From assembly GCF_000472545.1 (NCBI RefSeq), contig NZ_KI421432.1, positions 62,001-126,000 on the forward strand: a DNA stretch of 64,000 nt, written 5' to 3'. Under the pieces are notes generated by a model. That model was given only the letters and a program-made list of their open reading frames with translations. It was not told the origin of the DNA and did no database searches. This document shows, piece by piece, positions 1-8,476 of the stretch (position 1 is the stretch's first letter; each line of letters begins with the position of its first letter). Made by a program: the position numbers and the translations under genes. The stretch comes from Burkholderia sp. WSM2232 (GTDB lineage: Bacteria; Pseudomonadota; Gammaproteobacteria; Burkholderiales; Burkholderiaceae).

Positions 1-640
1 GCTTGCCCGCCCTCGCCTTTTTCGCCACCGTTTTTTTCACGGCAGCTTTCTTGCTGACTGCGCCACTCGGGGCGGAAGATTTCACGCTACCAGCTTTGCC
101 CGCCGCCGACGCCGCGCTCACGTCGATCAGAAATTTGCTGCGATCTTTCACCGATGCAAGCCAGGCAGGGGCGGGGCCACGTCCGCTCCACGTCGCGCCG
201 GTAGTCGGGTGACGGTACTTCGGCGGCTGGGCGCCTTTCGGCTGGCCTTTGCCTTTCGCGCGCGTCGCGAGAATGCTGCCGGACTGCACGGCCTGGCTCG
301 CGCCGTCGATCAGAAACAGGTTACGGTTTTTCGCAGCGGCGATCCAACCGGGCGCGCGACCGTGCCCTGTCCAGGTCGCGCCGGTTTTCGGGTCCCGATA
401 TTTCGCGACCTTCTGCGCGCCTGCCGCGGACTTCGCTTTGCCGATTCCTGCATGGCCATTAACACCATTGGCCGCGCGCCGCGCTTTTGCTCGTGCTTCG
501 ATATCCGCGGTGGTCAGGCCATGCTTGAGCATCAATTCGCGAATCTGGTCGATTGCGATTTGTGCTTTTCTTGCAATCAGGGCGTCAGCTTGCGCCTGAA
601 GCTTCTTAAGCTTTGCCTGAATCTGCTCTAACGTGGGCAT
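1..640 (-). CDS. H-NS family nucleoid protein with two tandem DNA-binding domains (3' end cut off)
   Basis: The reading frame opens at ATG 640 with GGAG about 8 bases upstream and has no stop before the window edge, so the C-terminus is missing. Residues 1-40 (MPTLEQIQAKLKKLQAQADA...) form the Lys/Gln/Ala-rich coiled-coil oligomerisation segment of H-NS/MvaT-like proteins. Two copies of the H-NS C-terminal domain follow: YRDPKTGATWTGHGRAPGWI near residues 81-100 and YRHPTTGATWSGRGPAPAWL near 142-161, joined by a Gly/Lys/Gln-rich linker. The visible end is a Lys/Ala-rich histone-like tail. H-NS proteins bind AT-rich DNA in the minor groove through the RGR-like loop and silence genes. The first copy has GHGRAP and the second GRGPAP, so the loops may differ in affinity (inference). 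Confidence 0.9.
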   Translation of the reverse strand, partial: MPTLEQIQAKLKKLQAQADALIARKAQIAIDQIRELMLKHGLTTADIEARAKARRAANGVNGHAGIGKAKSAAGAQKVAKYRDPKTGATWTGHGRAPGWIAAAKNRNLFLIDGASQAVQSGSILATRAKGKGQPKGAQPPKYRHPTTGATWSGRGPAPAWLASVKDRSKFLIDVSAASAAGKAGSVKSSAPSGAVSKKAAVKKTVAKKARAGK

Positions 641-900
641 TGGATTGCTCCTTATGTGGTAATCGGTCGAACTATGCCATGAATAGCGTAAGAAAGGCAT
701 AGGCCACTGGCCGGACAAACCCCAATTCGCTTGCACAACGCATGCTGGAGTACGAAATTTTTTTCTTTGATGCCCTGTGTAGACGCCTTTCGCCTGCCTT
801 CGTTCTCTGCCTGCCCTTCTTTTATGTCGTCTGTATTGCGTGTCGCCTCTTCTCAGCCTGTTCGCCATCTCTCGTGTATTTCCAATTGTTGCAGGCTGGC
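641..900. other. Intergenic region upstream of the H-NS gene
   Basis: About 260 bases lie between the divergently read H-NS start and the 3' end of the 112-aa gene. Small open frames exist here but none has a ribosome binding site or a recognisable product. The H-NS promoter should lie here; no clear -35/-10 pair was found by eye. Confidence 0.4.
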
Positions 901-1239
901 TCAGGTCGGCGTAAAAACCGCGACCTGACGATCGGCAATGTACCGGACACTGCGCAAGAAGCGGTATTGCTGGTCGTCGGCGGTTATCCGGTTGAGTCCT
1001 ATGCGGGTCAGCGCCAGAATCTCGTCAGCCTGGCGGGCGTCGATTACGCCTTCGTCGCGCAGATCCTCCAGAGCGTGCGACGGATCGCCAACATAGACGC
1101 TGCGCACGTTTGCGCCAATTCTCATCAGAACCACGCTTGCACCCTTGTCGAGCGCCAGTTCCAGGTAGACTGCCAGCGTTCGCAACGACTCGGGCGTGCA
1201 AGTCTGGGCCTGATAGATCGCGGCATTCGATGGCGTCAT
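901..1239 (-). CDS. Conserved hypothetical protein, 112 aa
   Basis: I do not recognise a family. The frame starts at ATG 1239, preceded by a GGGGAA purine stretch at ribosome-binding distance. The product is soluble, mixed alpha/beta in appearance, with no signal peptide or membrane segment: MTPSNAAIYQAQTCTPESLR at the start, a hydrophobic central strand region (GASVVLMRIGANVRSVYVGD), then an acidic/basic helical part. It lies alone between the H-NS gene and the PXPV gene. Support for coding is the clean start and a bacterial-looking composition; it could still be a chance frame in GC-rich DNA. Confidence 0.55.
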   Translation of the reverse strand: MTPSNAAIYQAQTCTPESLRTLAVYLELALDKGASVVLMRIGANVRSVYVGDPSHALEDLRDEGVIDARQADEILALTRIGLNRITADDQQYRFLRSVRYIADRQVAVFTPT

Positions 1240-1401
1240 GTCGGTTCCCCGTCACCTGTAGAGAAAAGGCGGCCACTGTGCGTTGCGGCAATAGCCGCTT
1301 CTACTATAGGCAAGCATTCGGAGATTCAAAGCTTTCGGATTCATTTTTTAACGCCGCATTGGCCGGTAATCGTGCGTTACCGATCTCGCAATGCTGTTTC
1401 A

Positions 1402-1414
1402 CCTGTGTCACAGG
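1402..1414. promoter_or_regulatory. 13-bp perfect palindrome upstream of the PXPV gene
   Basis: CCTGTG-T-CACAGG is a perfect inverted repeat around one base, 75 bases before the PXPV start codon. Its place in the upstream region of a small secreted protein suggests an operator. The cognate regulator is unknown. Confidence 0.35.
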
Positions 1415-1488
1415 CGCCCTTCTACACTTCAGACGTCCATCGGGACAAAGAGCTTTGGCACCGCACATCAAGTGCAAGGAGAAGGGAA

Positions 1489-1797
1489 ATGGACAAGAAG
1501 ATCGTTGGCGCGGCACTCGGTCTGGCAGTTCTGGCGGTATCGTCGCTGGCTTCGGCACACGTGAACCTGGCCGTCGGCGTAGGCGTTCCGGTCGGCGTGT
1601 ATGCACCGGCGCCACCCGTCTATGTTGCCCCTCCGGTTGCCTATGGCCCGGCTCCGGTCGCGGTAGCTTATGGCGGTTATCGCCCGTACGGCGACCGCAG
1701 CGCGTGGCGCGAGCGGCGTGAATGGAGGGAGCGTGAATGGCGCCGCGAGCATTGGCGCGAACAGCAATGGCGCGAGCATGGGCGCTGGGGTTATTGA
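1489..1797 (+). CDS. PXPV-repeat small exported protein, 102 aa
   Basis: The start was set at ATG 1489 because AAGGAGAAGGG lies just upstream and the protein then begins with a good signal peptide (MDKKIVGAALGLAVLAVSSL, cleavage expected after ASA). The mature part has Pro/Val repeats (VGVPVGVYAPAPPVYVAPPV), as in the Pfam PXPV-repeat family of small proteobacterial envelope proteins. The last 30 residues are an unusual Trp/Arg/Glu-rich tail (WRERREWREREWRREHWREQ). The function of the family is not known; an envelope or surface location is inferred from the signal peptide. The frame stays open far upstream, but that part has no ribosome site and is not protein-like. Confidence 0.8.
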   Translation: MDKKIVGAALGLAVLAVSSLASAHVNLAVGVGVPVGVYAPAPPVYVAPPVAYGPAPVAVAYGGYRPYGDRSAWRERREWREREWRREHWREQQWREHGRWGY

Positions 1798-1855
1798 AAT
1801 GGCGCTAGCGGTTTTCAGCGCTAACCAATGAGTACTTTCAACCGAAAGTCAGCCC

Positions 1856-1888
1856 ATAACGGAGCCGCCCCGCATGGCGGCCCGTTAT
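1856..1888. terminator. Hairpin between two convergent genes
   Basis: ATAACGG (1856-1862) pairs with CCGTTAT (1882-1888), and inside it CCGCC (1865-1869) pairs with GGCGG (1876-1880). It lies between the convergent PXPV and DUF6765 genes. There is no U-tract, so it is a possible bidirectional 3'-end structure rather than a proven intrinsic terminator. Confidence 0.4.
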
Positions 1889-1937
1889 CCTGGCCAGCTC
1901 CGGTCGGCCACGCGCGAGGCTTGCGCGAGCAAAGATG

Positions 1938-3011
1938 TCATGCGATTCGCAGGCCATACGCCGGCAGAACTTCTTGAGTCGTCACGAAACGGTGCTGTTT
2001 CACCGCGTCGTGAAAAAGCCGGTAATCGCTTTTCTCGAATGCCTCGGTCCATACAGGTCTCTCGCCCGAATCGTCTTCCGCGCGAAGCCCGGTGGCTTTG
2101 TACTTCCATGAGCCCACTCCTTTGGGCACATAATCGGCAATGGCCTCTTTCAGACCCGGAATGCCGCCTTCCCGAACAAACTCGCAGATCGCGCGCAAGC
2201 GCTCGTTGTCGTCCATGATCCGGTTCGTATCGAGTAGCTCCGTGAGCGCCGCTTTTACGTTTTCCGGCATTCCCTCTTCGTTTCCAAAGTCTTCGCGGCC
2301 GGCCACGTACGCGCGCACTGCGCGGCACGCCATTTCGGCAGCCTCGACGAATTCGGGCAGGTTGTGCCTCTGTATGAACATATTCCTGCCGTCGATGTAA
2401 TGCCACTTCGCCCACGGCTGATCCGGATAGTGCAAGGCGGCCCCATGACCCACCGGTAGTGCGAGAGTGATCACGTCTTCCTCGACGTGCTGGATCAGGT
2501 GCTGCATCGCGAGTGTGAGGTTCGCCACCCAGCCCGTGCGCGTGCAGTCTTGCGCCTCCAGAGAATGGACCCGGTTGCCTGGACTTTCTATGCCGGCGAA
2601 CCCCTGGTGCGCCCACGTATCCACATACGTATGCAGCGTCACGCCGAGACGGTGCAAACCCGTTTCCGTGCCGCGCTGCCGGATGGCGCGCCGCACGACC
2701 TCGCGCGCAACCGCGCTGTCCGCCCGGCATACGGCTTTTTCTTCGAGCGTCGCTCCTTCCCCTGCCGGCAGAAAATGAAACGGCGCCCACACTAGCCGGT
2801 TCTGGTCGTTCTCGGTATTCGCGTAGTCGAAGGTCTTGTGCGCAGTGGCAAAACGCTCAAACGTTTCGCCGCCCTGAAACCGTAAGATGCCCGGCGTCGT
2901 CGCGTCGTCGACATACTGGCACGCGTGGGCGACGGTCAGCGCCTCACGTTCTGTCATTCCGGCCACACGCGCGACAATGTAGATCACGCCGTAATGGAAG
3001 TCTATATTCAT
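1938..3011 (-). CDS. DUF6765 family protein, possible metal-dependent hydrolase
   Basis: The 357-aa product begins MNIDFHYGVIYIVARVAGMT and contains HACQYVDDAT and HTYVDTWAHQGFAG. This arrangement of early His-x-Gly, a His/Asp pair and HxxxDxxxH is what I recall of DUF6765 and resembles the metal-binding helices of zinc-dependent phospholipase C and S1/P1 nucleases. Metal binding and hydrolase activity are inference. There is no signal peptide, so it is probably cytoplasmic. GAGGAG lies about 10 bases before ATG 3011, which fixes the start. The gene stands alone, convergent with the PXPV gene. Confidence 0.75.
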   Translation of the reverse strand: MNIDFHYGVIYIVARVAGMTEREALTVAHACQYVDDATTPGILRFQGGETFERFATAHKTFDYANTENDQNRLVWAPFHFLPAGEGATLEEKAVCRADSAVAREVVRRAIRQRGTETGLHRLGVTLHTYVDTWAHQGFAGIESPGNRVHSLEAQDCTRTGWVANLTLAMQHLIQHVEEDVITLALPVGHGAALHYPDQPWAKWHYIDGRNMFIQRHNLPEFVEAAEMACRAVRAYVAGREDFGNEEGMPENVKAALTELLDTNRIMDDNERLRAICEFVREGGIPGLKEAIADYVPKGVGSWKYKATGLRAEDDSGERPVWTEAFEKSDYRLFHDAVKQHRFVTTQEVLPAYGLRIA

Positions 3012-3166
3012 GGCAGACGCTCCTCATGCACGTTGAATGACAACAGCAGCATTGGTAAACGAGCGCGTGGGCGGCGAGTTGAAAAAATGTCGTTGTCGAT
3101 TGCCGTGGCTGTGCTCTTACGTTCTATTCCATCTTCCATCTGGCTGGCGGATAACGCCATGGTCAT

Positions 3167-3201
3167 AAAAAAACCCCGCTGCGTTGCTTCGTAGCGGGGT
3201 T
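3167..3201 (-). terminator. Rho-independent terminator of the FKBP gene
   Basis: AACCCCGCT (3172-3180) and AGCGGGGTT (3193-3201) form a perfect 9-bp GC-rich stem. Read on the minus strand it is followed by a run of seven T. It lies 27 bases past the FKBP stop codon. Confidence 0.9.
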
Positions 3202-3227
3202 GCGTTTCAGCGTACGTGGGCGGCGCC

Positions 3228-3629
3228 TTATTTGACGATGTCGATTAGTTCGACCTCGAACGTCAAGTCGCTATTCGGCGGAATGGTGCCCACGCCACGG
3301 CTGCCGTAAGCGGTGGCAGCCGGGCAGGTCAGTTTGGCCTTGCCGCCCACTTTCATGGTCTGCACGCCCTGAGTCCAGCACGGAATCACGCGGTTCAGCG
3401 GAAACGTTGCAGGACCGCCGTGTTTCGCGGACGCGTCGAATTCAGTGCCGTTGGCAAGCGTGCCGCGATAGTTGACCTTGACGACATCCGTGGCCGCCGG
3501 CTGCGCGCCAGTGCCTTGCACCAGATGTTCGACCACCACGCCCGAAGGCAGCTTCTCCGTAGTAGAAGCGGCAGCCATTGCCGTCGAGGAAAGTACTGTA
3601 GCGGCGAGCAGAGCAACGATAGATTTCAA
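3228..3629 (-). CDS. Periplasmic FKBP-type peptidyl-prolyl cis-trans isomerase
   Basis: The 133-aa single-domain protein has a signal peptide (MKSIVALLAATVLSSTAMAA) and a complete FKBP domain: VKVNYRGTLANGTEFDAS, then FPLNRVIPCWTQGVQTMKVG, then AYGSRGVGTIPPNSDLTFEV. These match the family's substrate pocket (Tyr, Phe-Asp, the V-I-x-x-W segment and the IPPNS loop). It should catalyse prolyl isomerisation during folding of exported proteins. The start codon is TTG, chosen because GGAG (minus strand 3640-3637) sits at the right distance and no in-frame ATG is available. A Cys occupies the position before the conserved Trp (VIPCW), where Gly or a polar residue is more usual. Confidence 0.93.
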   Translation of the reverse strand: MKSIVALLAATVLSSTAMAAASTTEKLPSGVVVEHLVQGTGAQPAATDVVKVNYRGTLANGTEFDASAKHGGPATFPLNRVIPCWTQGVQTMKVGGKAKLTCPAATAYGSRGVGTIPPNSDLTFEVELIDIVK

Positions 3630-3686
3630 AACCAGTCTCCAGATGGGTAGGACAGCTCATTCTAGCGCACCGCTCAGCGCGCGCCG

Positions 3687-4541
3687 TCAATTCAGCCGCA
3701 GCACTGAGACGGTGCTCGTGGCCTCGCCACGCGCGACAAAATCCGCGAGCGCAGTTTCGCGTTCGCGGACATCGGCGAGCGCGGCGGGATCGAGCAGCGC
3801 GGTAATCACTTCCTCCCGCTCGCGGCTTGCCTGCGCGATCACGTCGCCATAGGGGCTCCAGATCGCGCTCGCGCCGCAGGTGTCCCAGCCGCCGGTCGTC
3901 CCGACGTGATTCGACAGCAATACATACAGCGTATTGTCGAACGCGCGTGCGGGGAACCAGATGCGCGACTGGTGATAGCCGGACTTGACGCTGAACAGTC
4001 CGCTCACCAGATAGGCGTGCGCACCGTTCACTGCGGCAGTCCGTGCATGTTCGGGAAAGCCCGAGTCGTAGCAGGCGCCGAGCGCGAGCCGCCATCCGTC
4101 TAGTTCGAGCATGCAGCCTCGCGTGCCTGGCCGGTAGATCTGCGCTTCGCTTCTATATAGATACTGCTTGTGATACGGCGCAACGTCCTCGCCGCGGCAG
4201 TCGAATATCAGCGACGAAATATGCAGGCCGTCCGCGCCGTGCGTGGCCGCGCCGACGACTGCCGCAATGGCGTGCCGGCGGCATGTCTCGCGAAGCGGAT
4301 CGAGGCGGGCATCCAGTGCCTCGAACGCGTATTTCGCAGGGTCGCCAGCAATCAGGCCGGGCTCATAGCCGCTCAGGAATTTCTCGGGAAAAACCACCAG
4401 TCTTGCGCCGCGCTCAGCCGCAATAGCAGTCAATTCGACCGTCCTGGCGATGTTCGCCGCTGTGTCCCCGCAAACCGGCTGTGCCTGCGCGGCCGCAATC
4501 TGCAAGGGCATTCGGGGCAACGCAGAGAGCTTGTTATCCAC
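3687..4541 (-). CDS. Carbon-nitrogen hydrolase (nitrilase superfamily amidase)
   Basis: The 284-aa protein carries the nitrilase catalytic triad: Glu53 (FPEKFLSG), Lys125 (YHKQYLYRSE) and Cys157 (GACYDSGFPE). Such enzymes hydrolyse amides or nitriles through a Cys thioester; which substrate cannot be read from the sequence. There is no export signal. The frame starts at ATG 4541; Met11 (MPLQIAAAQA) is an alternative start that fits the usual family N-terminus better. It is divergent from the helicase gene downstream, so the two are probably expressed separately. Confidence 0.9.
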   Translation of the reverse strand: MDNKLSALPRMPLQIAAAQAQPVCGDTAANIARTVELTAIAAERGARLVVFPEKFLSGYEPGLIAGDPAKYAFEALDARLDPLRETCRRHAIAAVVGAATHGADGLHISSLIFDCRGEDVAPYHKQYLYRSEAQIYRPGTRGCMLELDGWRLALGACYDSGFPEHARTAAVNGAHAYLVSGLFSVKSGYHQSRIWFPARAFDNTLYVLLSNHVGTTGGWDTCGASAIWSPYGDVIAQASREREEVITALLDPAALADVRERETALADFVARGEATSTVSVLRLN

Positions 4542-4753
4542 GTAAACTCCTTTGTATCGAAGCGCGACGCCGTGCGCCGACGCAATAGCCGATGGCGTTC
4601 AGCCAGGGCGGGTGCAAAGCTCCGGCATTTGAACACGGCGCGTTGCAACCTGTCAGTGCAATTCTTGTGAACCCACGCTTCGCGCACGCGGTCCATAGGG
4701 AAGCTGCAGCGACTAATCGCCGTGCGCGAACCCGATGCCAACGAACGCTTGCA

Positions 4754-7453
4754 ATGAACGAACCGCCAGACCCCGATGACCCGGACGTTGCGTTGCCGGC
4801 GGCCGTGCCAGAACGGCGCCGCGCGCCGCGGCCGCGACGCATTCCGCGCAGCCGGGAGCAGCAGGCGCGGCTCGATGCCCGTGAACCGGGTTTCGAACCG
4901 CTCCCCTTTTCCATCGACGAAGACGAGGCGCGCCGCCCGTTCTCCGCGAAGCTGCACCAGTGGTTCGAAACACGCCGCTGGCAACCGTTCGATTTTCAGC
5001 GCGAAGTGTGGCGCGAAATGGAACGAGGCGCGAGTGGCTTGTTGCATGCCACTACGGGCGCTGGAAAAACGTGGGCGGTGTGGTTCGGCGCGCTGGCAGC
5101 GTTCACGCGAGCCACGCGCGAGATCGCCACGAATGAGCCGACCGCCCGGCCCACGGCTGCGCCCCGATCCGCGCTTGCCCGCAAGCGGCCCGCCGTCGTG
5201 CAGCCTGAGCCGCTCACAGTTCTGTGGATCACGCCAATGCGCGCGCTCGCGGCCGACACGGCCCGCGCATTGCAAAGCTCGGCCACGGAACTCGCCGTGC
5301 CGTGGACCGTGGGCTTGCGAACCGGCGACACCACTCCTGCCGAACGCACGCGGCAAAACCGCCGCATGCCGTCCGCGCTGATCACCACGCCCGAGAGCCT
5401 GTCGCTCATCCTCACGCGGCCGGACGCACGCGAAGTGCTCTCGCACGTGAGGCTGGTCATCGTCGACGAATGGCATGAACTGCTCGGCAACAAGCGCGGC
5501 ACGCAAACGCAGCTGGCGCTCGCACGGCTTGCGCATTGGCGGCCCGATTTGCAGGTATGGGGTTTGTCGGCCACGCTCGGCAATCTTCCTTTCGCCGCCG
5601 ATGTACTGCTCGCGCCCGTCAGGACACCGCGCGTGAGCGTGCACGGTCAGTTGCCGAAAGCATTCATCGTCGATACGGTCATTCCCGACACTATCGAGCG
5701 CTTTCCATGGGGTGGTCACATGGGCATGCGCCAGGTCGAGGCAGTGGCGGACGCAATCGGCGAGGCACGCACATCGCTCGTGTTCACCAACACGCGCTCG
5801 CAATGCGAAGTCTGGTATCAGGCTCTGCTCGAAGCGCGGCCCGAATGGGCCGGATCGATTGCGCTGCATCACGGGTCGCTCGACCAGGAAGTGCGCGAAT
5901 GGGTCGAGCGCGGCCTGAAGAACGGCCTGCTCAAGGTAGTTGTGTGCACATCGAGCCTGGACCTCGGCGTCGACTTTCTGCCTGTCGAACGAGTCTTTCA
6001 GATTGGCTCGCCCAAAGGCGTCGCGCGTTTGATGCAGCGCGCGGGCCGCTCTGGCCACGCGCCCGGGCGGCCCTCGCGCGTGACGATAGTGCCCACGCAC
6101 GCGCTCGAACTCGTCGAAGCGGCAGCTGCGCGCGAGGCGGTCGACAAGCGCCAGATAGAAGGCCGCGAAACGCCTGAGAAACCCTTCGATGTTCTGATTC
6201 AGCATCTGGTGACCATAGCGATTGGCGGCGGCTTCGAGCCGCAGGATCTATTCGACGAAGTCCGCAGTGCCTACGCATACCGGCAACTGACGCAGAGTGA
6301 ATTCGACTGGGCATTGAGCTTCGTCGAAGGCGGCGGCACTGCGCTGCGCGCGTATCCGGACTATCACCGCGTGGTGCGTGAAAGCGACGGCCTGTACCGC
6401 GTGCCTCGCGAAGATCTCGTGCGTCGGCATCGCAACAACGTGGGCACGATCGTCGCCAACGGCACGCTGAACGTCGCGTATCTTGCCGGTGGCCGCATAG
6501 GCGCAATCGAGGAGTCATTCATTTCGCGGCTCAAACCCGGCGACATCTTTACGTTCGGCGGACGCGCGCTCGAGCTGATCCGGGTGCAGGACATGACCGC
6601 CTGGGTCAAACGCGCAACGTCCTCGCGCGGCGCGATGCCGCAATGGGCAGGAAGCCGCATGCCGCTCTCGTCCGAACTGGCGGACGCCACGCTCACCATG
6701 CTCGCGCGCGCCGCCGCCGGCATCTATGACGAGCCGGAAATGCGCGCGGTTCGACCACTGCTCGAATTGCAGCAGAAATGGTCGGCGCTCCCCGCACCCG
6801 GCGTGCTGGTAGCGGAAGTACTCAAGTCGCGCGAAGGGCATCACTTCTTCTGTTATCCGTTTGCGGGGCGCACCGCGCATATCGGTCTGGGTGCATTGCT
6901 CGCATGGAGAATCGCGCGGGACAAGCCGGGCACTTTCTCTATTTCAATGAACGACTATGGCTTCGAGTTGTTGTCCGCGCAACGATTTGACTGGGCTGCG
7001 GAGCTGGGGAGAGGTTTGCTCTCCGTGAAAGAACTGGATCACGACATACTGGCGAGCCTCAATTCGTCGGAGCTGTCGCGGCGCCGCTTCCGTGAAATTG
7101 CGCGCGTGTCGGGACTGGTGTTTCAGGGACACCCTGGGCAGCAGAAAAGCGCGCGGCAACTACAGGCTTCCAGTGGCCTCTTCTACGAAATATTCCGCAA
7201 TCACGACAGCGGCAATCTGCTTCTCGACCAGGCCGATGCGGAAGTCCTGCTGCAGGAACTCGACGCCAAACGCATTCGCACCGCGCTGCAACGGATGAAC
7301 GCAAGCCGCCTCGTTCTCACGCACCCTAAAAAGCCGACGCCGTTTGCGTTTCCGCTGATTGTCGGACGTCTGCGCGAGAAAGTCAGCACCGAAAAGCTCG
7401 CAGATCGCGTAGAGCGGATGCTCGCGGAACTCGAGAAGGCGGCCCGCGTATGA
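4754..7453 (+). CDS. lhr: Lhr-like DEXH-box DNA helicase (ligase-associated DNA damage response type)
   Basis: With the start at ATG 4754 the product is 899 aa. Walker A is ATTGAGKT (about residues 99-106), motif II is DEWH (238-241), motif III is GLSATLGN, and motif VI is MQRAGRSGH. The length and the conserved C-terminal region match the Lhr-Core helicases, 3'-5' DNA translocases with a winged-helix and Lhr-specific C-terminal domain. Relatives in Pseudomonas lie in a four-gene repair cluster with a metallophosphoesterase, an SNM1-like exonuclease and an ATP-dependent ligase. Here only the phosphoesterase is adjacent. The N-terminal 60 residues are Pro/Arg-rich, and an Ala/Pro/Arg-rich insertion lies near 125-150. 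The frame stays open to 4592, but upstream residues look non-coding. Confidence 0.93.
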   Translation: MNEPPDPDDPDVALPAAVPERRRAPRPRRIPRSREQQARLDAREPGFEPLPFSIDEDEARRPFSAKLHQWFETRRWQPFDFQREVWREMERGASGLLHATTGAGKTWAVWFGALAAFTRATREIATNEPTARPTAAPRSALARKRPAVVQPEPLTVLWITPMRALAADTARALQSSATELAVPWTVGLRTGDTTPAERTRQNRRMPSALITTPESLSLILTRPDAREVLSHVRLVIVDEWHELLGNKRGTQTQLALARLAHWRPDLQVWGLSATLGNLPFAADVLLAPVRTPRVSVHGQLPKAFIVDTVIPDTIERFPWGGHMGMRQVEAVADAIGEARTSLVFTNTRSQCEVWYQALLEARPEWAGSIALHHGSLDQEVREWVERGLKNGLLKVVVCTSSLDLGVDFLPVERVFQIGSPKGVARLMQRAGRSGHAPGRPSRVTIVPTHALELVEAAAAREAVDKRQIEGRETPEKPFDVLIQHLVTIAIGGGFEPQDLFDEVRSAYAYRQLTQSEFDWALSFVEGGGTALRAYPDYHRVVRESDGLYRVPREDLVRRHRNNVGTIVANGTLNVAYLAGGRIGAIEESFISRLKPGDIFTFGGRALELIRVQDMTAWVKRATSSRGAMPQWAGSRMPLSSELADATLTMLARAAAGIYDEPEMRAVRPLLELQQKWSALPAPGVLVAEVLKSREGHHFFCYPFAGRTAHIGLGALLAWRIARDKPGTFSISMNDYGFELLSAQRFDWAAELGRGLLSVKELDHDILASLNSSELSRRRFREIARVSGLVFQGHPGQQKSARQLQASSGLFYEIFRNHDSGNLLLDQADAEVLLQELDAKRIRTALQRMNASRLVLTHPKKPTPFAFPLIVGRLREKVSTEKLADRVERMLAELEKAARV

Positions 7454-8112
7454 ACCCTGCTTCGTTGGCAGTCGATATTGCGGGCCATGCGCTTGTGCTG
7501 TCGAGCTTGCGCGCGGCCTTCGATCCCGCGCTGCACTGCCTTTTCGTCGCGGATGCGCATTTCGGCAAGGACGCGGTATTTCGCGCGCGCGGCGTGCCGG
7601 TTCCGGTCGGTTCCACCGCCGACAACCTGATGCGTCTGGACATACTGATCGCCACCTTCGAACCCGCCACGCTCGTTTTTCTCGGCGATCTGCTACATGC
7701 ACGCGAGGCACACGCCGAGGAAACGCTCGACGCGTTGCACGTCTGGCGCGCCCGGCACGCGGGTCTGCGGATCGTGCTCGTGGAAGGCAACCATGACCGG
7801 CATGCGGGCGCATTGCCCTCGACCTTGCGCGTCGACTACGTGCAGGAGCCGTGGCGGATTGGACCGTGGGCGCTATGTCATCACCCCCAGACGGTTCAGG
7901 GTGCCTACGCACTCGCCGGTCATCTGCACCCGGTCTATCGCGTCGCGACGCGCAACGACTCGGTCCGCGTTCCGTGCTTTCGTTTCGGTGCGCAATGCGG
8001 CGTGTTGCCCGCGTTCGGCAGCTTCACCGGCGGTGCACGCGACGACGGCCGCGAAAGCGACGAAAGAGTCTTTGTCGTGGCTCACGACAAGGTCATTGAA
8101 GTGCCGCTCTAG
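7450..8112 (+). CDS. pdeM: Ligase-associated DNA damage response endonuclease PdeM
   Basis: The 220-aa protein is a calcineurin-like metallophosphoesterase. Metal ligands are visible in order: DAHFGK (residues 35-40), GDLLHAR (78-84), GNHDRH (112-117), and the late GHLHPVY motif. PdeM-type proteins are manganese-dependent phosphodiesterases linked to the Lhr helicase. Its ATG overlaps the helicase stop as ATGA, so the two are translationally coupled. The usual partner genes for exonuclease and DNA ligase do not follow. A short 8-bp repeat array lies just downstream. Confidence 0.93.
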   Translation: MNPASLAVDIAGHALVLSSLRAAFDPALHCLFVADAHFGKDAVFRARGVPVPVGSTADNLMRLDILIATFEPATLVFLGDLLHAREAHAEETLDALHVWRARHAGLRIVLVEGNHDRHAGALPSTLRVDYVQEPWRIGPWALCHHPQTVQGAYALAGHLHPVYRVATRNDSVRVPCFRFGAQCGVLPAFGSFTGGARDDGRESDERVFVVAHDKVIEVPL

Positions 8113-8476
8113 ACCCGCACGCAGCGTGTGGCCGGAGCGCTCTCGCCCTACCGTTCGCGGCGAGACGCCCGTATCGGCGAATTGGCGAATTGGCGTATGG
8201 GCGAATTGGCCGACACTTCTGCACGAATTTTTCCGCAAGCACATGCACCATTCGCCGCGCTAACGCCGTGAATCGCGCGACTTCGCCGCGCCGAAGCCCG
8301 CCCCGCAAGGCTCGCAGGAAATGGCTAGCAGAACGCGGGTTTACGTGTGTTTGACTCCGTCGATCAGCTTCGTTTACTGGACGCTGAATCAGCCTGTCGA
8401 TTTTCTTTCGGTCTGCTTCGGTCATCGACGGTGCTCGCAAAGCGCCCTCGCCCTCACAACATTCAGGAGACAAGCC
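8113..8476. other. Intergenic region with a short repeat array
   Basis: This 364-base gap separates pdeM from the FAD oxidase gene. Apart from the 8-bp repeat array at 8175-8206 I see no gene. An open frame from 8321 merely extends the oxidase frame upstream of its ribosome site. Confidence 0.5.
8175..8206. repeat. Four 8-bp tandem repeats
   Basis: CGGCGAAT, TGGCGAAT, TGGCGTAT and GGGCGAAT follow one another without spacers, then TGGC begins a fifth copy. The array is intergenic, about 60 bases after the pdeM stop. Confidence 0.8.

Noticed and set aside
742-1488. Long N-terminal extension of the PXPV gene
   Set aside because: The extension is Cys/Arg-rich, lacks a ribosome site, and would bury the signal peptide in the middle of the protein.
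4430-6205. 591-aa open frame on the minus strand across the helicase gene
   Set aside because: It is antisense to the Lhr helicase, Arg/His/Cys-rich, and without any family motif; long antisense frames are expected in GC-rich DNA.
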